Shown here: positions 51,303-59,445 of the stretch, piece after piece
How positions within the stretch are numbered: position 1 is the stretch's first letter
How the letters are laid out: every line of letters starts with the position of its first letter
DNA from: Microtetraspora sp. NBRC 16547
Lineage (GTDB): Bacteria > Actinomycetota > Actinomycetes > Streptosporangiales > Streptosporangiaceae
Length of the DNA stretch: 64,000 nucleotides
Direction: 5' to 3'
NCBI RefSeq assembly: GCF_030268965.1
Contig: NZ_BSSE01000001.1
Coordinates: 124,001-188,000, forward strand
The notes under the pieces: model-generated
Databases searched by the model: none
What the model was told of the DNA's origin: nothing
Seen by the model: only the letters and a program-made list of their open reading frames with translations
Position numbers and translations under genes: made by a program

Positions 51303-52772
51303 ATGTCTTCACGAGGCTCGCAGCCGCCCACGACTCCAAGCGCCAGGAAACGCGTTTTGACGCTTGCGTTGGGCGTCGGATTGCTGGGAGGTCTCAGCAT
51401 TCCGGCAGCCACGACCAGCTTCGCCGAGTCGACCGACCCCGCGGCGACCGTCCAGGAACTGGCGGCGCAGACGGCGGCTCTGCCCAGCGGCCGAACCACC
51501 TACCGGACGATCACGGACTACAACGACGAGATGCTCGCGCTGAGCACCCAGCACCCCGATCTCGTCAAGCACATCACGTTGCCGCACAAGACCCGCCAGG
51601 GCCGCGAGGTGTACGGCATCGAGGTGACCCACGATGTCAACGGCTCCGACGGCAAGCCGGTCCTGTTCATGATGGGCATGCACCACGGGAACGAGTGGCC
51701 CTCGGGTGAGCACACGCTGGAGTTCGCCTACGACTTGATCAACAACGACGGCAAGGACGCGCAGATCACACGCCTGCTCGACCAGGCGCGGGTCATCTTC
51801 GTCCCGGTCGTCAACGTGGACGGGTTCATGCTCAACCGGCGGACCAGCTGCGGCGTCTCGCCGACGTGCGCCAGCAGCGGCGGGGTCGACATCAACCGCA
51901 ACTACCCCTTCGGCTGGGGCAGCAACGCGGGTTCCAACGCGACGAACCGTGGCCCCGGGCCGGGTTCCGAGCCCGAGGTGCAGAACATCATGGAGCTGAC
52001 CTCGGCCAACCAGGTCACCGTCCTGATCACGAACCACACCTCCGGTCACACCCTCCTCCGTCCGCCGCTGGAGAAGCGCGCGGGCGACACCCCGGACGAG
52101 GCCGTCTACGCCGCCCTGACCGACGCGATGTCGGCCAAGAACGGCTACACGGGCATGAAGTCGGGCTTCGACTACGAGACGACCGGCGAGACCCCGGACT
52201 GGTCCTACTACGCCACCCGCGGCCTCGGATTCACGTTCGAGATCATGAAGACCCAGTCGACCAACAACACCTACCCCGAGGTGATCGAGGACTACCTGGG
52301 CACCGGTCGCTACGAGGGCAAGTCGAACCGTGAGGCGTTCATGGTGGCCCTGGAGTACACGGCGGACCCGGCGGGACACTCCGTGATCACGGGCCAGGGG
52401 CCGAAGGGCGCGGTCCTCACGATCACGAAGGACTTCGACCTGTGGACCGCGCCGATCAAGCAGGCGGGCAGCGTCATCGACCCGCCCGTGGCGGTTCCGA
52501 CCCACCTGGAATCCCACCTGATCACTCCGACCAACGGCAAGTTCACCTGGCACGTCAACCCGTCGGTGCGGCCGGTCCCGGCCTACACCGAGAACGGCGT
52601 CGTCGCCACCGGCCCGGGCAACTTCCTCAAGGAGAGCTGGACGCTCACCTGCGCCCGGCCGACCGGCGAGGTTCTCGAGACGGTGCACGTCACCGTCGAC
52701 AGGGGCGAGAAGGTCGATGTGCGACTGCAGGAGTGCAAGACGCGGTTCAACGGCAACGGCCCGAAGAACTAA
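51303..52772 (+). CDS. Secreted M14 family zinc carboxypeptidase
   Basis: This 489-residue protein has a signal peptide at 1-41 (basic RKR, hydrophobic LTLALGVGLLGGLSI, cleavage near SFA|ES). The M14 domain has H128-x2-E131 (HHGNEW), a third zinc ligand H245 (NHTSGH), NRNYPFGWG for substrate binding, and the catalytic base E313 (FTFEIMKTQ). A C-terminal beta domain of about 100 residues follows. It probably trims peptides or proteins outside the cell. ATG at 51303 is preceded by AAAGG. A strong terminator follows, so it is monocistronic. Confidence 0.92.
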   Translation: MSSRGSQPPTTPSARKRVLTLALGVGLLGGLSIPAATTSFAESTDPAATVQELAAQTAALPSGRTTYRTITDYNDEMLALSTQHPDLVKHITLPHKTRQGREVYGIEVTHDVNGSDGKPVLFMMGMHHGNEWPSGEHTLEFAYDLINNDGKDAQITRLLDQARVIFVPVVNVDGFMLNRRTSCGVSPTCASSGGVDINRNYPFGWGSNAGSNATNRGPGPGSEPEVQNIMELTSANQVTVLITNHTSGHTLLRPPLEKRAGDTPDEAVYAALTDAMSAKNGYTGMKSGFDYETTGETPDWSYYATRGLGFTFEIMKTQSTNNTYPEVIEDYLGTGRYEGKSNREAFMVALEYTADPAGHSVITGQGPKGAVLTITKDFDLWTAPIKQAGSVIDPPVAVPTHLESHLITPTNGKFTWHVNPSVRPVPAYTENGVVATGPGNFLKESWTLTCARPTGEVLETVHVTVDRGEKVDVRLQECKTRFNGNGPKN

Positions 52773-52790
52773 CCGCCCACACCCGACGAG

Positions 52791-52819
52791 CCGGGCGGTC
52801 CCTTCAAGGGGCCGCCCGG
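52791..52819 (+). terminator. Strong hairpin terminator after the carboxypeptidase gene
   Basis: CCGGGCGGTCCC, loop ttcaa, GGGGCCGCCCGG forms a 12-bp stem with one G-T wobble, 18 nt past the stop. No T-run follows. Confidence 0.75.
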
Positions 52820-52917
52820 CGGGTTCGACTCCCACGCCGGTCCCCGCACGGCGCTGCTGCACACCATGCTGGACACACTCGCCGCCGAAGGGCAGGCCCA
52901 GCTCGAAGCCGCATGGG

Positions 52918-53265
52918 TTATCGGTGCCCGAGGACGTTGACCACACGGCCGTTCGGATCACGAACGAAGAACCGGCGGACTCCCCACTCCTCGTCCCGGA
53001 GAGGATGCACGATCTCCGCACCACACTCACGCATCGCCGCGTAGACCGCGTCGACGTCGTCAACTTCGACGCTCATGTCCGGAACGACGGACGCGGTCTT
53101 GTCGTCGGTCATGAGGCTGACCTGTGCCGTGGGGTCGGAAGGGGAAGCGAGAGTCACGATCCATCCAAGGTTCATGACCTCCTCGAACCCCAGCAGGCCG
53201 TAGAACTTCGAACTCTCCTGCAAGCCTTCTGACCGGATGTTGGGGACGGCACGCCGGATCGACAT
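52918..53265 (-). CDS. VOC (glyoxalase/bleomycin-resistance fold) family protein
   Basis: This 115-residue protein has the paired beta-alpha-beta3 modules of the vicinal-oxygen-chelate family: SEGLQESSKFYGLLGFEEVM, MSVEVDDVDAVYAAMRECGA, and RRFFVRDPNGRVVNVLGHR at the end. A metal-binding glutamate common at the end of the last strand is not seen (VVNVLG), so it may bind ligands without catalysis. ATG at 53265 follows AGGAGA. It stands alone between the carboxypeptidase terminator and a TetR operon. Substrate unknown. Confidence 0.85.
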   Translation of the reverse strand: MSIRRAVPNIRSEGLQESSKFYGLLGFEEVMNLGWIVTLASPSDPTAQVSLMTDDKTASVVPDMSVEVDDVDAVYAAMRECGAEIVHPLRDEEWGVRRFFVRDPNGRVVNVLGHR

Positions 53266-53457
53266 CGGTGTCTCCTAAGGCAGACGGGGCGGTGCGAGTC
53301 TGATCTTTCCGCTGGCCGACGGTGGGTACATCCCGTCACCGGCTTCCGCAACGGACTCTAGCGCGGTCTTGATCGCCTTTACCGCGACCAGGATGCAGGG
53401 GTTGACGCGGTGATCGAGCGACTGACCAAGCGGTCGGGAGGCCGCGGCCCGCGTGTC

Positions 53458-54111
53458 TCAGGGGCGAACGTCGTCTCCTCGGGCATTACCCCTGGCTCGG
53501 CGGAGCCGGCCGCGGACGGTTCGCCGTGTCAGCGGGCCCAGTTCCTCCAGCAGGGTGACGAGATCCGACAGCTGCTCCAAGGATGCGAGAGCACGCTCTG
53601 CTCCATCCTTGTCGACGCCCTCGTACAGCTCCAGGCCGACGAAGGCGGCGGCGGCGGCGCGCGCCAGCCCGCCGACGTCGACGAATTCCGCGAGCGGGGT
53701 GTCCACCAGGACCCGGCCGAGCACGTCCTCCAACTCCGCGACCCACATGCCGAGGCCTGCCGCGGTGGCGGGGGCGAGCTTGTCATCCGTCTGGCTGCCG
53801 GCGAGCATCTGGGCGAGCACGGCGAGGTTGCCGGCGGCACGCTCCTCCTCATGGAGCGCGCGGCCGAGTTCGAGCAGTTCGCGAAGCGAGGTGACGGCGG
53901 CGAAGCGGGTCCGGTACAGGGCCACCCGCTGCTCGGCGCCATGCCGCAGGGCCGCGGCGAGAAGGTCGTCGACGCTGCCGAAGTGGTAGAAGACGAGCGC
54001 CTGGTTCACGCCGGCGGTAGCGGCGATGGACCGGGCGGACGTCGTTGCGATGCCCTGGGTCCGCAGCGTCTCCAGCGCACCTTCGAGCAGCTTGGTGCGG
54101 GTGTCCCCCAT
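53458..54111 (-). CDS. TetR family regulator, last gene of a self-regulated operon
   Basis: This 217-residue protein has an N-terminal helix-turn-helix, TKLLEGALETLRTQGIATTS then ARSIAATAGVNQALVFYHFG, and an all-helical C-terminus. ATG at 54111 follows GGAGAG. It lies 22 nt after the DUF4166 gene and shares its promoter, which is flanked by two perfect TTGAGCGATCGCTCAA palindromes of the size TetR dimers bind. It therefore probably represses its own operon. The inducer is unknown. Confidence 0.9.
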   Translation of the reverse strand: MGDTRTKLLEGALETLRTQGIATTSARSIAATAGVNQALVFYHFGSVDDLLAAALRHGAEQRVALYRTRFAAVTSLRELLELGRALHEEERAAGNLAVLAQMLAGSQTDDKLAPATAAGLGMWVAELEDVLGRVLVDTPLAEFVDVGGLARAAAAAFVGLELYEGVDKDGAERALASLEQLSDLVTLLEELGPLTRRTVRGRLRRARGNARGDDVRP

Positions 54112-54133
54112 TTTCTCTCCGTTCGGTGCCGCA

Positions 54134-54811
54134 TCAGGTGCGCATCTCTTCACGTCGCGGCATCACGCTAGCGGGCACGCCGTTCTCCGCGACATCGACG
54201 TAGTCGGCGGTGAAGGTCCCCGAGTATCCGAAGAGCGGCCCGAACCTGCGGTTGACGACCGTGACCTGGATCCGGAATCTCCCGGCTTCGTCGTCGTACG
54301 ACTCTCGGACCTCCGCGGTTCCGGCGAGCAGTTCGGGCACGCGGCAGGAGAGCCACCTTTCGTGCAGTCGATGATCGCCCGAACGGATGACGAGACCTCC
54401 ATGCTCGTCGGCCCAGAAGTCCAGGTCAGTCGCTATGTGCTGGTGCGACCCCAGGTAGTCGACGATCCGGCTCCGCTGGTGGTCGTACACCATCGTGGCG
54501 TCGAAACGCCGCTGCCGCCCGGGGAGATGGAAGGTCCGGACGAAGGTGACAGTCTCGCGTCCGTAGGAGTCGACGTACGGGTAGTTCTCTATCCTGAACG
54601 GCACATTCCGCCCAGCGATGGGGACCAGTACATTTCGGGTGCCGCCGAGAGCGAGGAACGGCCGGGCGAACGCGGCGTGCCAGATGCGGTCCATCACCCC
54701 GGTGCCGACGCACGCCACCCCGTCGGCGACGTTCACGCTGAAGCGGCGCTGTAACTTCGGGTGGAGCCGGGCGAAGTCGCTGCCGAGCGCCTGCAGGAAG
54801 ATCGAGCTCAA
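54134..54811 (-). CDS. DUF4166 domain protein
   Basis: This 225-residue protein has SDFARLHPKLQRRFSVNVAD, AGRNVPFRIENYPYVDSYGR and FTADYVDV, matching the DUF4166 domain found alone or fused to YndJ-like proteins; its function is unknown. The start is a TTG at 54811, overlapping the stop of the upstream gene as TTGA with GGAGAG 3 nt before, so translation is coupled. It is the second gene of the three-gene TetR operon. Confidence 0.82.
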   Translation of the reverse strand: MSSIFLQALGSDFARLHPKLQRRFSVNVADGVACVGTGVMDRIWHAAFARPFLALGGTRNVLVPIAGRNVPFRIENYPYVDSYGRETVTFVRTFHLPGRQRRFDATMVYDHQRSRIVDYLGSHQHIATDLDFWADEHGGLVIRSGDHRLHERWLSCRVPELLAGTAEVRESYDDEAGRFRIQVTVVNRRFGPLFGYSGTFTADYVDVAENGVPASVMPRREEMRT

Positions 54812-55509
54812 GGTCTCTCCAGTTCGGTGAGTGTGGCAGGCGCCGTCGCGACCCGCCGATCGGGCGGGCGCCGCAGGCAACGCCTGGCTGCCGGGGTGTT
54901 CGGCAGCGGGGGCAGGAGGATCGCGGTCGCGGCGACCGCGATGGCGAGCGCAGGTGACATGACGGCCAGCGCCGCGACAGTGACGGTGACGCGGACGCCC
55001 AGTTCGACGAGGGCCTGTCGCAGGGACCGCTCGGGGGTCCTGCCGCTCTCGAGCCACAGGCGGAGCCGGTCGAAAGACCAGGCTGTCGCCCAGCCCATGA
55101 TCGGCCGGAAGGCGAGGTCGATCACCACTCCCCATCCACCCCAGCCCGGGTGGTAGCCGTACCCGGTGACGAAGCGGATGCCGTCGTCCGTGGGGATGTA
55201 GCGCCAGAAGCCGGAACCGGAGCGAATGAGCGAGATCGGATCCTGTGAGGAGAACCGCAGCGCCGAGGTTCTGCTGCGGTTCGCCCCGTGACGTTCGCGG
55301 GCGGTGATCCCCGTTCCGGCGATGGCGAGCCAGGGCAGGGGCCGAAGCGTGTAGCGGAATCGCTGGGGTTCGCCGGGGGCGCGGGGAAGGTAATCGATCT
55401 CAGTGAACCGCAGATCCCAGCGTTGGTGAAAGTCGGGTCGCTGGGTCCGCCGCCACAGCTCGTCGATATCGGCCCTGATCAGGGTCTCAACGTAGACGGA
55501 CCTCGCCAT
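54808..55509 (-). CDS. SRPBCC/polyketide-cyclase-like protein with membrane segments
   Basis: This 233-residue protein has an N-terminal half with the START-like pattern YVETLIRADIDELWRRTQRP and RFRYTLRPLPWLAIAGTGIT, suggesting a hydrophobic-ligand pocket. The C-terminal half has two hydrophobic helices (VRVTVTVAALAVMSPALAIA and following) and a basic tail. Its ribosome-binding site AAGGAGGTGG before ATG 55509 is near perfect, so it is highly translated when derepressed. It is first in the TetR operon. Binding or export of a lipid or aromatic compound is possible, not shown. Confidence 0.78.
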   Translation of the reverse strand: MARSVYVETLIRADIDELWRRTQRPDFHQRWDLRFTEIDYLPRAPGEPQRFRYTLRPLPWLAIAGTGITARERHGANRSRTSALRFSSQDPISLIRSGSGFWRYIPTDDGIRFVTGYGYHPGWGGWGVVIDLAFRPIMGWATAWSFDRLRLWLESGRTPERSLRQALVELGVRVTVTVAALAVMSPALAIAVAATAILLPPLPNTPAARRCLRRPPDRRVATAPATLTELERP

Positions 55510-55524
55510 CGGCCACCTCCTTGG

Positions 55525-55571
55525 TTGAGCGATCGCTCAAAAAGCTTAGAAGCATTTGAGCGATCGCTCAA
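55525..55571 (-). promoter_or_regulatory. Promoter with two perfect 16-bp palindromic operators
   Basis: TTGAGCGATCGCTCAA occurs at 55525-55540 and 55556-55571, 31 nt apart. On the minus strand, -35 TTGAGC (55571-55566), a 17-nt spacer and -10 TAAGCT (55548-55543) fit well. One operator covers the -35 and the other lies just after the -10 over the start site. This is a textbook repression layout for the TetR encoded at the end of the operon. Confidence 0.85.
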
Positions 55572-55769
55572 GCCATGCCGCTGCCCGAGTCGACTGCCGG
55601 GAACACGCAAGCCGATGTGACGAAATGACGAAACGGCGCTGCGCCGAGGGCCGCCGAACGGGAGATCGAGATCGCCGGGCAGGTGACCGAGTACCGCAGG
55701 GGTGGGCGTTCGCCACCAAAGGCGAACCGGCGATGCGGATGGTCGCGCGGGCGTGGCGGAGGTCGGCAG

Positions 55770-55784
55770 AAGGCCGAGGGCCTT
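55770..55784 (-). terminator. Short hairpin at the end of the mycothiol-type enzyme gene
   Basis: AAGGCC, loop gag, GGCCTT overlaps the stop codon at 55784-55786. The stem is 6-7 bp and perfect. It may end the maleylpyruvate-isomerase-like transcript. Confidence 0.45.
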
Positions 55785-56416
55785 CAGGGGCGCTCGCGGA
55801 GTACGGCCACGCCATCGCCGGTGAGGTCGTCGAGCGCGACTTTGCGCCCGGTCATGGCCAGCAGGAGAGCGATTGCCGGGCCGCTGACGAGAGGACCGGC
55901 GCCGTGCCGCCAATCGGCGTCGGTCGCGCGGAGCGCCACTCCGGCGATCCGCCGCTTCGCACCGATCAGCAGGTTGCTGGTCTTGTAGAAGTCGGCCACC
56001 GCCAGAACATGTTCAACCGGGTGGTCGCGGTAGCCATCGAGTGCGCGGAAGATGTCCTCGCCGTGGACGAGCATCTCACCGAGCCATGAAATCGTGGGCC
56101 CTGGCGGCGCGGTACGTGCGTCGACACGGGACCGGAACAGGTCCACCAGTTGCCGATCGGTCTTGCCGGCGGTCACCCGCCGGATGTTCTTCGCGGTCAT
56201 CTTCTCGAACCGGAAGCCGCTCGCCGCCAAATCAGAGAAGAACTTCACCGGTGTCATGTTCGCTGTAGCGATCATGTGCCCGACGACGTCCCGGACGGTC
56301 CAGTCCGCACACAGCGAGGGCCTGTCCCAGTCGGCGTCAGGCAACGCAGCAAGGGCGTTCGCCAGCGATGCACGCTCGGCCCGAATCATCTGCCAGGTGT
56401 CCATGACCGCCCCCAT
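55784..56416 (-). CDS. Maleylpyruvate isomerase/DinB-like family protein (mycothiol-dependent type)
   Basis: The protein is about 210 residues. The N-terminal DinB-like helical part begins MIRAERASLANALAALPDAD and has the family marks LCADWTVRDVVGHMIATANM and MLVHGEDIFRALDGY, in which histidines usually bind metal. The family includes mycothiol-dependent maleylpyruvate isomerase, but most members have unknown roles. The start is ATG 56416 (AGAGGA 7 nt upstream) or ATG 56404. It is single, between the TetR operon and the DUF3592-like gene. Confidence 0.82.
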   Translation of the reverse strand: MGAVMDTWQMIRAERASLANALAALPDADWDRPSLCADWTVRDVVGHMIATANMTPVKFFSDLAASGFRFEKMTAKNIRRVTAGKTDRQLVDLFRSRVDARTAPPGPTISWLGEMLVHGEDIFRALDGYRDHPVEHVLAVADFYKTSNLLIGAKRRIAGVALRATDADWRHGAGPLVSGPAIALLLAMTGRKVALDDLTGDGVAVLRERP

Positions 56417-56478
56417 CTACCAGTCCTCTACAGTCTCCTCCAGTCCACACAGGCCCCTGTCGGGCACCCACATGGCTC

Positions 56479-56499
56479 ACGTGCCGTTTTCCGGCACGT
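56479..56499 (-). terminator. Hairpin after the DUF3592-like gene
   Basis: ACGTGCCG, loop ttttc, CGGCACGT is a perfect 8-bp stem with outer GGCTC/GAGCC bases that can extend it. It lies about 100 nt past the stop at 56601 on the same strand, upstream of the next gene. Confidence 0.5.
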
Positions 56500-56600
56500 A
56501 ACTGAGCCACTACCCCGGGAGGTGGCGGTCGTGCTGCTCACCCACCGAGCCGAACAACGCGGCCCGAGCACGACCGAGATGGAGGACCGTTCACCGACGC

Positions 56601-57194
56601 CTATCGTCGTCCCCTGCGCCTACGCCTACGTTCCCACGATTCCATCCGGCTCCAGCCAATTAATCGGGGGCCTTTATGCCACATTGAAATCGCTAGTGGA
56701 ACGAGCAGAAGGACTAAAGCGGCACCCAGCCAATGTGTGGCGTGGACAAACTTCACTCGGCTATCCAGCACTTCGCCCCTCGGATCAATCGGATCGTAGA
56801 GCACTTGCCGAGAATCGCCCGTCTCGGGGGTACCGTCCCAACGCTGCGCACCGACCCTCGTCTCAATCTCAACGCCGCTGCGCGTGGTAAATCTGACTTC
56901 GGGCTCATCGGGAAGACGTTGACGGTAATGCACGCCGGTGACTGTGGCCGTAGCCGGAATGCCGTGTTCCTGCAATTGTTGCACTCGTCTGAAGTCATCT
57001 ATCGTCGCGATCGAGATGACGACAGCCGTCAACATGATCAGGATCGCGGCCTCGCCGTGAATAGAGGAAAGTCGATCCCATGCCGACAATTGAGCATAAG
57101 AAGGGGAATCGACCGGTGTAGAATCGTCTGGCCTCCCAGACTGACGGAAAATCATCCGTCTACGCTTTCTGCGGGTAGTCTTTCTGCGGCCCAT
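56601..57194 (-). CDS. DUF3592-like membrane protein
   Basis: This 197-residue protein has a basic N-terminus, a membrane helix near 48-65 (AAILIMLTAVVISIATIDDF), an extracytoplasmic domain with GIPATATVTGVHYRQRLPDE and VLYDPIDPRGEVLDSR, and a second helix near 155-170 (LGAALVLLLVPLAISMW). It ends in a run of arginines. This is the DUF3592 layout; no function is known. GC is lower than in neighbouring genes. The start is ATG 57194 or an ATG 13 codons in. Confidence 0.72.
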   Translation of the reverse strand: MGRRKTTRRKRRRMIFRQSGRPDDSTPVDSPSYAQLSAWDRLSSIHGEAAILIMLTAVVISIATIDDFRRVQQLQEHGIPATATVTGVHYRQRLPDEPEVRFTTRSGVEIETRVGAQRWDGTPETGDSRQVLYDPIDPRGEVLDSRVKFVHATHWLGAALVLLLVPLAISMWHKGPRLIGWSRMESWERRRRRRGRR

Positions 57195-57793
57195 CTTGGC
57201 CCCATTCCCGTTTTGCTGGGATCAACGATCCGCCATGGCACCAAGTTCCCACGGACGGGATTCACGGTGCAAGCATGCACGTGCCTCGCCCAACGGGACC
57301 GTACGAGCGACTCGGGCGGATGCCTGAACAGCCGCGCATGTCAAGCATGCGGGTCCGCGCGCACACCTGCGACTGCCTAAAGCCCTCTACGAGCTGTCCG
57401 GAGCCAGGGGTCGTACTTCCCTCCGCCGCCCCGAAGCGAGGACCACGCGGGAAACCCTGTCGAGCGGTGGCGATTGGTTTCGGCGTAAGAGCCGGATCCT
57501 GAATGCGACGATCTTTCGGAAAAGGGCGAACCGGTCGAGCGAGATCGACATCATGGGCGCATAAAGCGTCTCCCCCTTTCGGAACCCTTGCCGCGCTCGT
57601 GGTGCGCGGGGCGGCCCTCTTGATCTCGCGCGCGGAGGGAGACGCGCCTCCGGTTCCGGTGTCGTGCCCCGAGCGGTGGGGTCGGGACGGCATGGGAGGG
57701 TGGGTGCCCGCCGCCGCGAACATCCCGGAGAAGACTGCTCCAGGCGGACATCAACGACGTGATTCGCGGACATATGACGGCACTCGCTCCCGA
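57195..57793. other. 600-nt region without a recognisable gene
   Basis: Short frames exist on both strands, but none has family features or steady codon bias. Base composition is mixed. The region borders regulator and recombinase-like fragments and is probably degraded accessory DNA. Confidence 0.4.
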
Positions 57794-58041
57794 CTAATCG
57801 TCGCCAAGTGGTTTGTCCCCGGGTGACTCGCACTGCTTCCTCCTGGGCAGCCCGCCAGGCTCCTTGAATGACCTCACGCGCGGGCAATGCGTCAAGGGGG
57901 TGCCGGTGACGAGCCGGTGAACTTGGGAGGCCGAGAGACTGATGCCGCGGTCGGCGAGGAGCGGGACGAGTTCGGTGCGAACATGCCGTTCTGGGCCATG
58001 ATCTCCCGCAGCCGCCAGGAGTAGCCGACCTTGCGTTTCAC
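57794..58041 (-). pseudogene. Frameshifted helix-turn-helix regulator remnant
   Basis: From GTG 58041 one frame reads VKRKVGYSWRLREIMAQNGM. A second frame then continues TELVPLLADRGISLSASQVH and RLVTGTP. Together they form the N-terminal half of a small XRE/HTH protein common in Streptomyces mobile cassettes, split by a small deletion near 57982. After TGTP the sequence is unrelated. It is clearly broken. Confidence 0.6.
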
Positions 58042-58190
58042 GACGTCCCACCCTTCTTCCCCGCCGCGGCCAGGGCGGCCGCGATGGTGGCGTCCAAGGT
58101 GTGGCGGAGCGTTCGGGTCCGGAAGTCCGATGACACGCAGAACACCTGCTCCTCGGGCCGCAGCAGCTGCACCCCCGAGACCAGCGACAA
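58038..58190 (-). pseudogene. Short fragment, possibly of a tyrosine recombinase N-terminus
   Basis: The frame reads LVSGVQLLRPEEQVF, which recalls the start of Streptomyces integrases often paired with the HTH protein above. It then changes to unrelated sequence and stops at 58038-58040. The TGA overlaps the GTG of the HTH remnant, as in an operon. Identification rests on one short motif. Confidence 0.3.
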
Positions 58191-58244
58191 CCGGGCCGCC
58201 CCGGCACCTGCCCGCTCACTCCGAAGCCCGGCGCAGCGCCCGCG

Positions 58245-58275
58245 TTGTAGCGACTATTCATCGAATGTATAGTCG
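58245..58275 (+). promoter_or_regulatory. PadR promoter with operator between -35 and -10; leaderless start
   Basis: TTGTAG (58245-58250), 17-nt spacer, TATAGT (58268-58273) is a good promoter whose start site falls at or next to the ATG 58281, so the transcript should be leaderless. The perfect inverted repeat CGACTAT (58251-58257) / ATAGTCG (58269-58275) covers the spacer and -10, a likely PadR autoregulation site. Confidence 0.7.
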
Positions 58276-58280
58276 CGATC

Positions 58281-58787
58281 ATGTCAACCGGTCATGTGCT
58301 ACTTGGCTTTCTCATGGAGCATCCGAAGCACGGCTACGAGCTCAAGAAGGAGCACGATCACCGTCTCGCCGGTGCGAAGCCGCTGGCGTACGGACAGGTC
58401 TATGCCACGCTGCAACGCCTGGAACGCGACGGTCTGGCGGAGGTGGCCGAGACGCAGCAGGAGGGCGGCCCCGAGCGCACCCTGTACGCGATCACTGACG
58501 GTGGCCGGGCGGAGCTGGAGCGGTGGCTGAACACTGTCGAACCGTCGGCGCCGTACGTCGCCAGCCCCTTGTTCGCCCGGGTCGCCGTCGCGGGAAAGGC
58601 CGCCGACGGCTATCTCGTACGGCAACGCGAGGCGCACCTGGCCCGCATGCGGGAGCTGACCGCCGAGAAGACGTCCGGCACGCCCGCCCAGGTGCTGGCG
58701 GCCGACTACGCGCTTCAGCACCTTGACGCCGACCTTCGCTGGATCGAGACCGCGCTCGCGCGGATGAAGGAGGACAGCAATGCTTGA
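58281..58787 (+). CDS. PadR family transcriptional regulator
   Basis: This 168-residue protein has the PadR winged helix at 1-80 (LLGFLMEHPKHGYELKKEHD, AYGQVYATLQRLERDGLAEV) followed by a helical dimerisation domain (Vir_act_alpha_C type) with REAHLARMRELTAEK. ATG 58281 has no ribosome-binding site but sits 7 nt after a TATAGT -10 box. It overlaps the ABC ATPase gene by 8 nt. PadR proteins beside ABC exporters usually repress them until a drug or peptide binds. Confidence 0.92.
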   Translation: MSTGHVLLGFLMEHPKHGYELKKEHDHRLAGAKPLAYGQVYATLQRLERDGLAEVAETQQEGGPERTLYAITDGGRAELERWLNTVEPSAPYVASPLFARVAVAGKAADGYLVRQREAHLARMRELTAEKTSGTPAQVLAADYALQHLDADLRWIETALARMKEDSNA

Positions 58788-59445
58788 GGCCAGGGGCCTG
58801 GGCAAGTCATCCGGCCGGACCAGTGCGCTGACCGGTGTCTCCCTGGAGATCGCGGAGGGCGAGATCGTCGCCATCACGGGGCCGAGCGGCGCGGGCAAGT
58901 CAACGTTGCTGCACTGTCTGGCCGGGGTCGTCCGGCCGGAGTCCGGCGAGGTGGTCCTGGACGGCAGGCGGATCGACACGTTGCCCGAGGCGGAGCTGAC
59001 CGCACTGCGGCGCGAGAGCTTCGGTGTCGTCTTCCAGTTCGGCGAGCTGGTGCCCGAGCTGACCGCGGCGGAGAACGTCGCGCTGCCGCTGCTGTTCAAT
59101 CGACACGGCAGGCAGGAGGCGATGACCGTCGCGGCGGAGTGGCTGGCCCGGCTGGAGGTGTCCGATTGCGCCGACCAGCGCATTGGTGAGCTGTCCGGGG
59201 GCCAGCGGCAGCGGGTGGCCGTCGCGCGGGCGCTGGTGACCGGCCCGCGTGTTGTCTTCGCCGACGAACCCACCGGAGCACTGGACACGCTCGGCGGCGA
59301 GCAGGTGATGAGCGCGCTGCTCGGCGCGGCCCGCAGCAGCCATACCGCTGTCGTCCTGGTCACCCATGACAACCGGGTGGCCGCCTATGCCGACCGGGAG
59401 ATCGCCTTGCGCGACGGAGCGGTGCTGGCAGGGGTGGACCGATGA
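58780..59445 (+). CDS. ABC transporter ATP-binding protein (MacB/LolD type)
   Basis: This 221-residue ATPase has Walker A GPSGAGKST (34-42), Q-loop VVFQFGELVPELTAAENVAL, signature ELSGGQRQRVAVARAL, Walker B VVFADEPTGALD and switch VTHDNR. The ENVALPLL segment and following order are typical of the MacB/FtsE-like class paired with FtsX-type permeases. It overlaps PadR by 8 nt and the permease by 4 nt, so three genes form one coupled operon. Probable role: export or resistance to an amphipathic compound. Confidence 0.93.
   Translation: MLEARGLGKSSGRTSALTGVSLEIAEGEIVAITGPSGAGKSTLLHCLAGVVRPESGEVVLDGRRIDTLPEAELTALRRESFGVVFQFGELVPELTAAENVALPLLFNRHGRQEAMTVAAEWLARLEVSDCADQRIGELSGGQRQRVAVARALVTGPRVVFADEPTGALDTLGGEQVMSALLGAARSSHTAVVLVTHDNRVAAYADREIALRDGAVLAGVDR

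Noticed and set aside
57387-57887. A 166-codon minus-strand frame
   Set aside because: Its product is Arg/Pro-rich with no motif, and its 3' neighbour region is a frameshifted HTH remnant. It was treated as non-coding.
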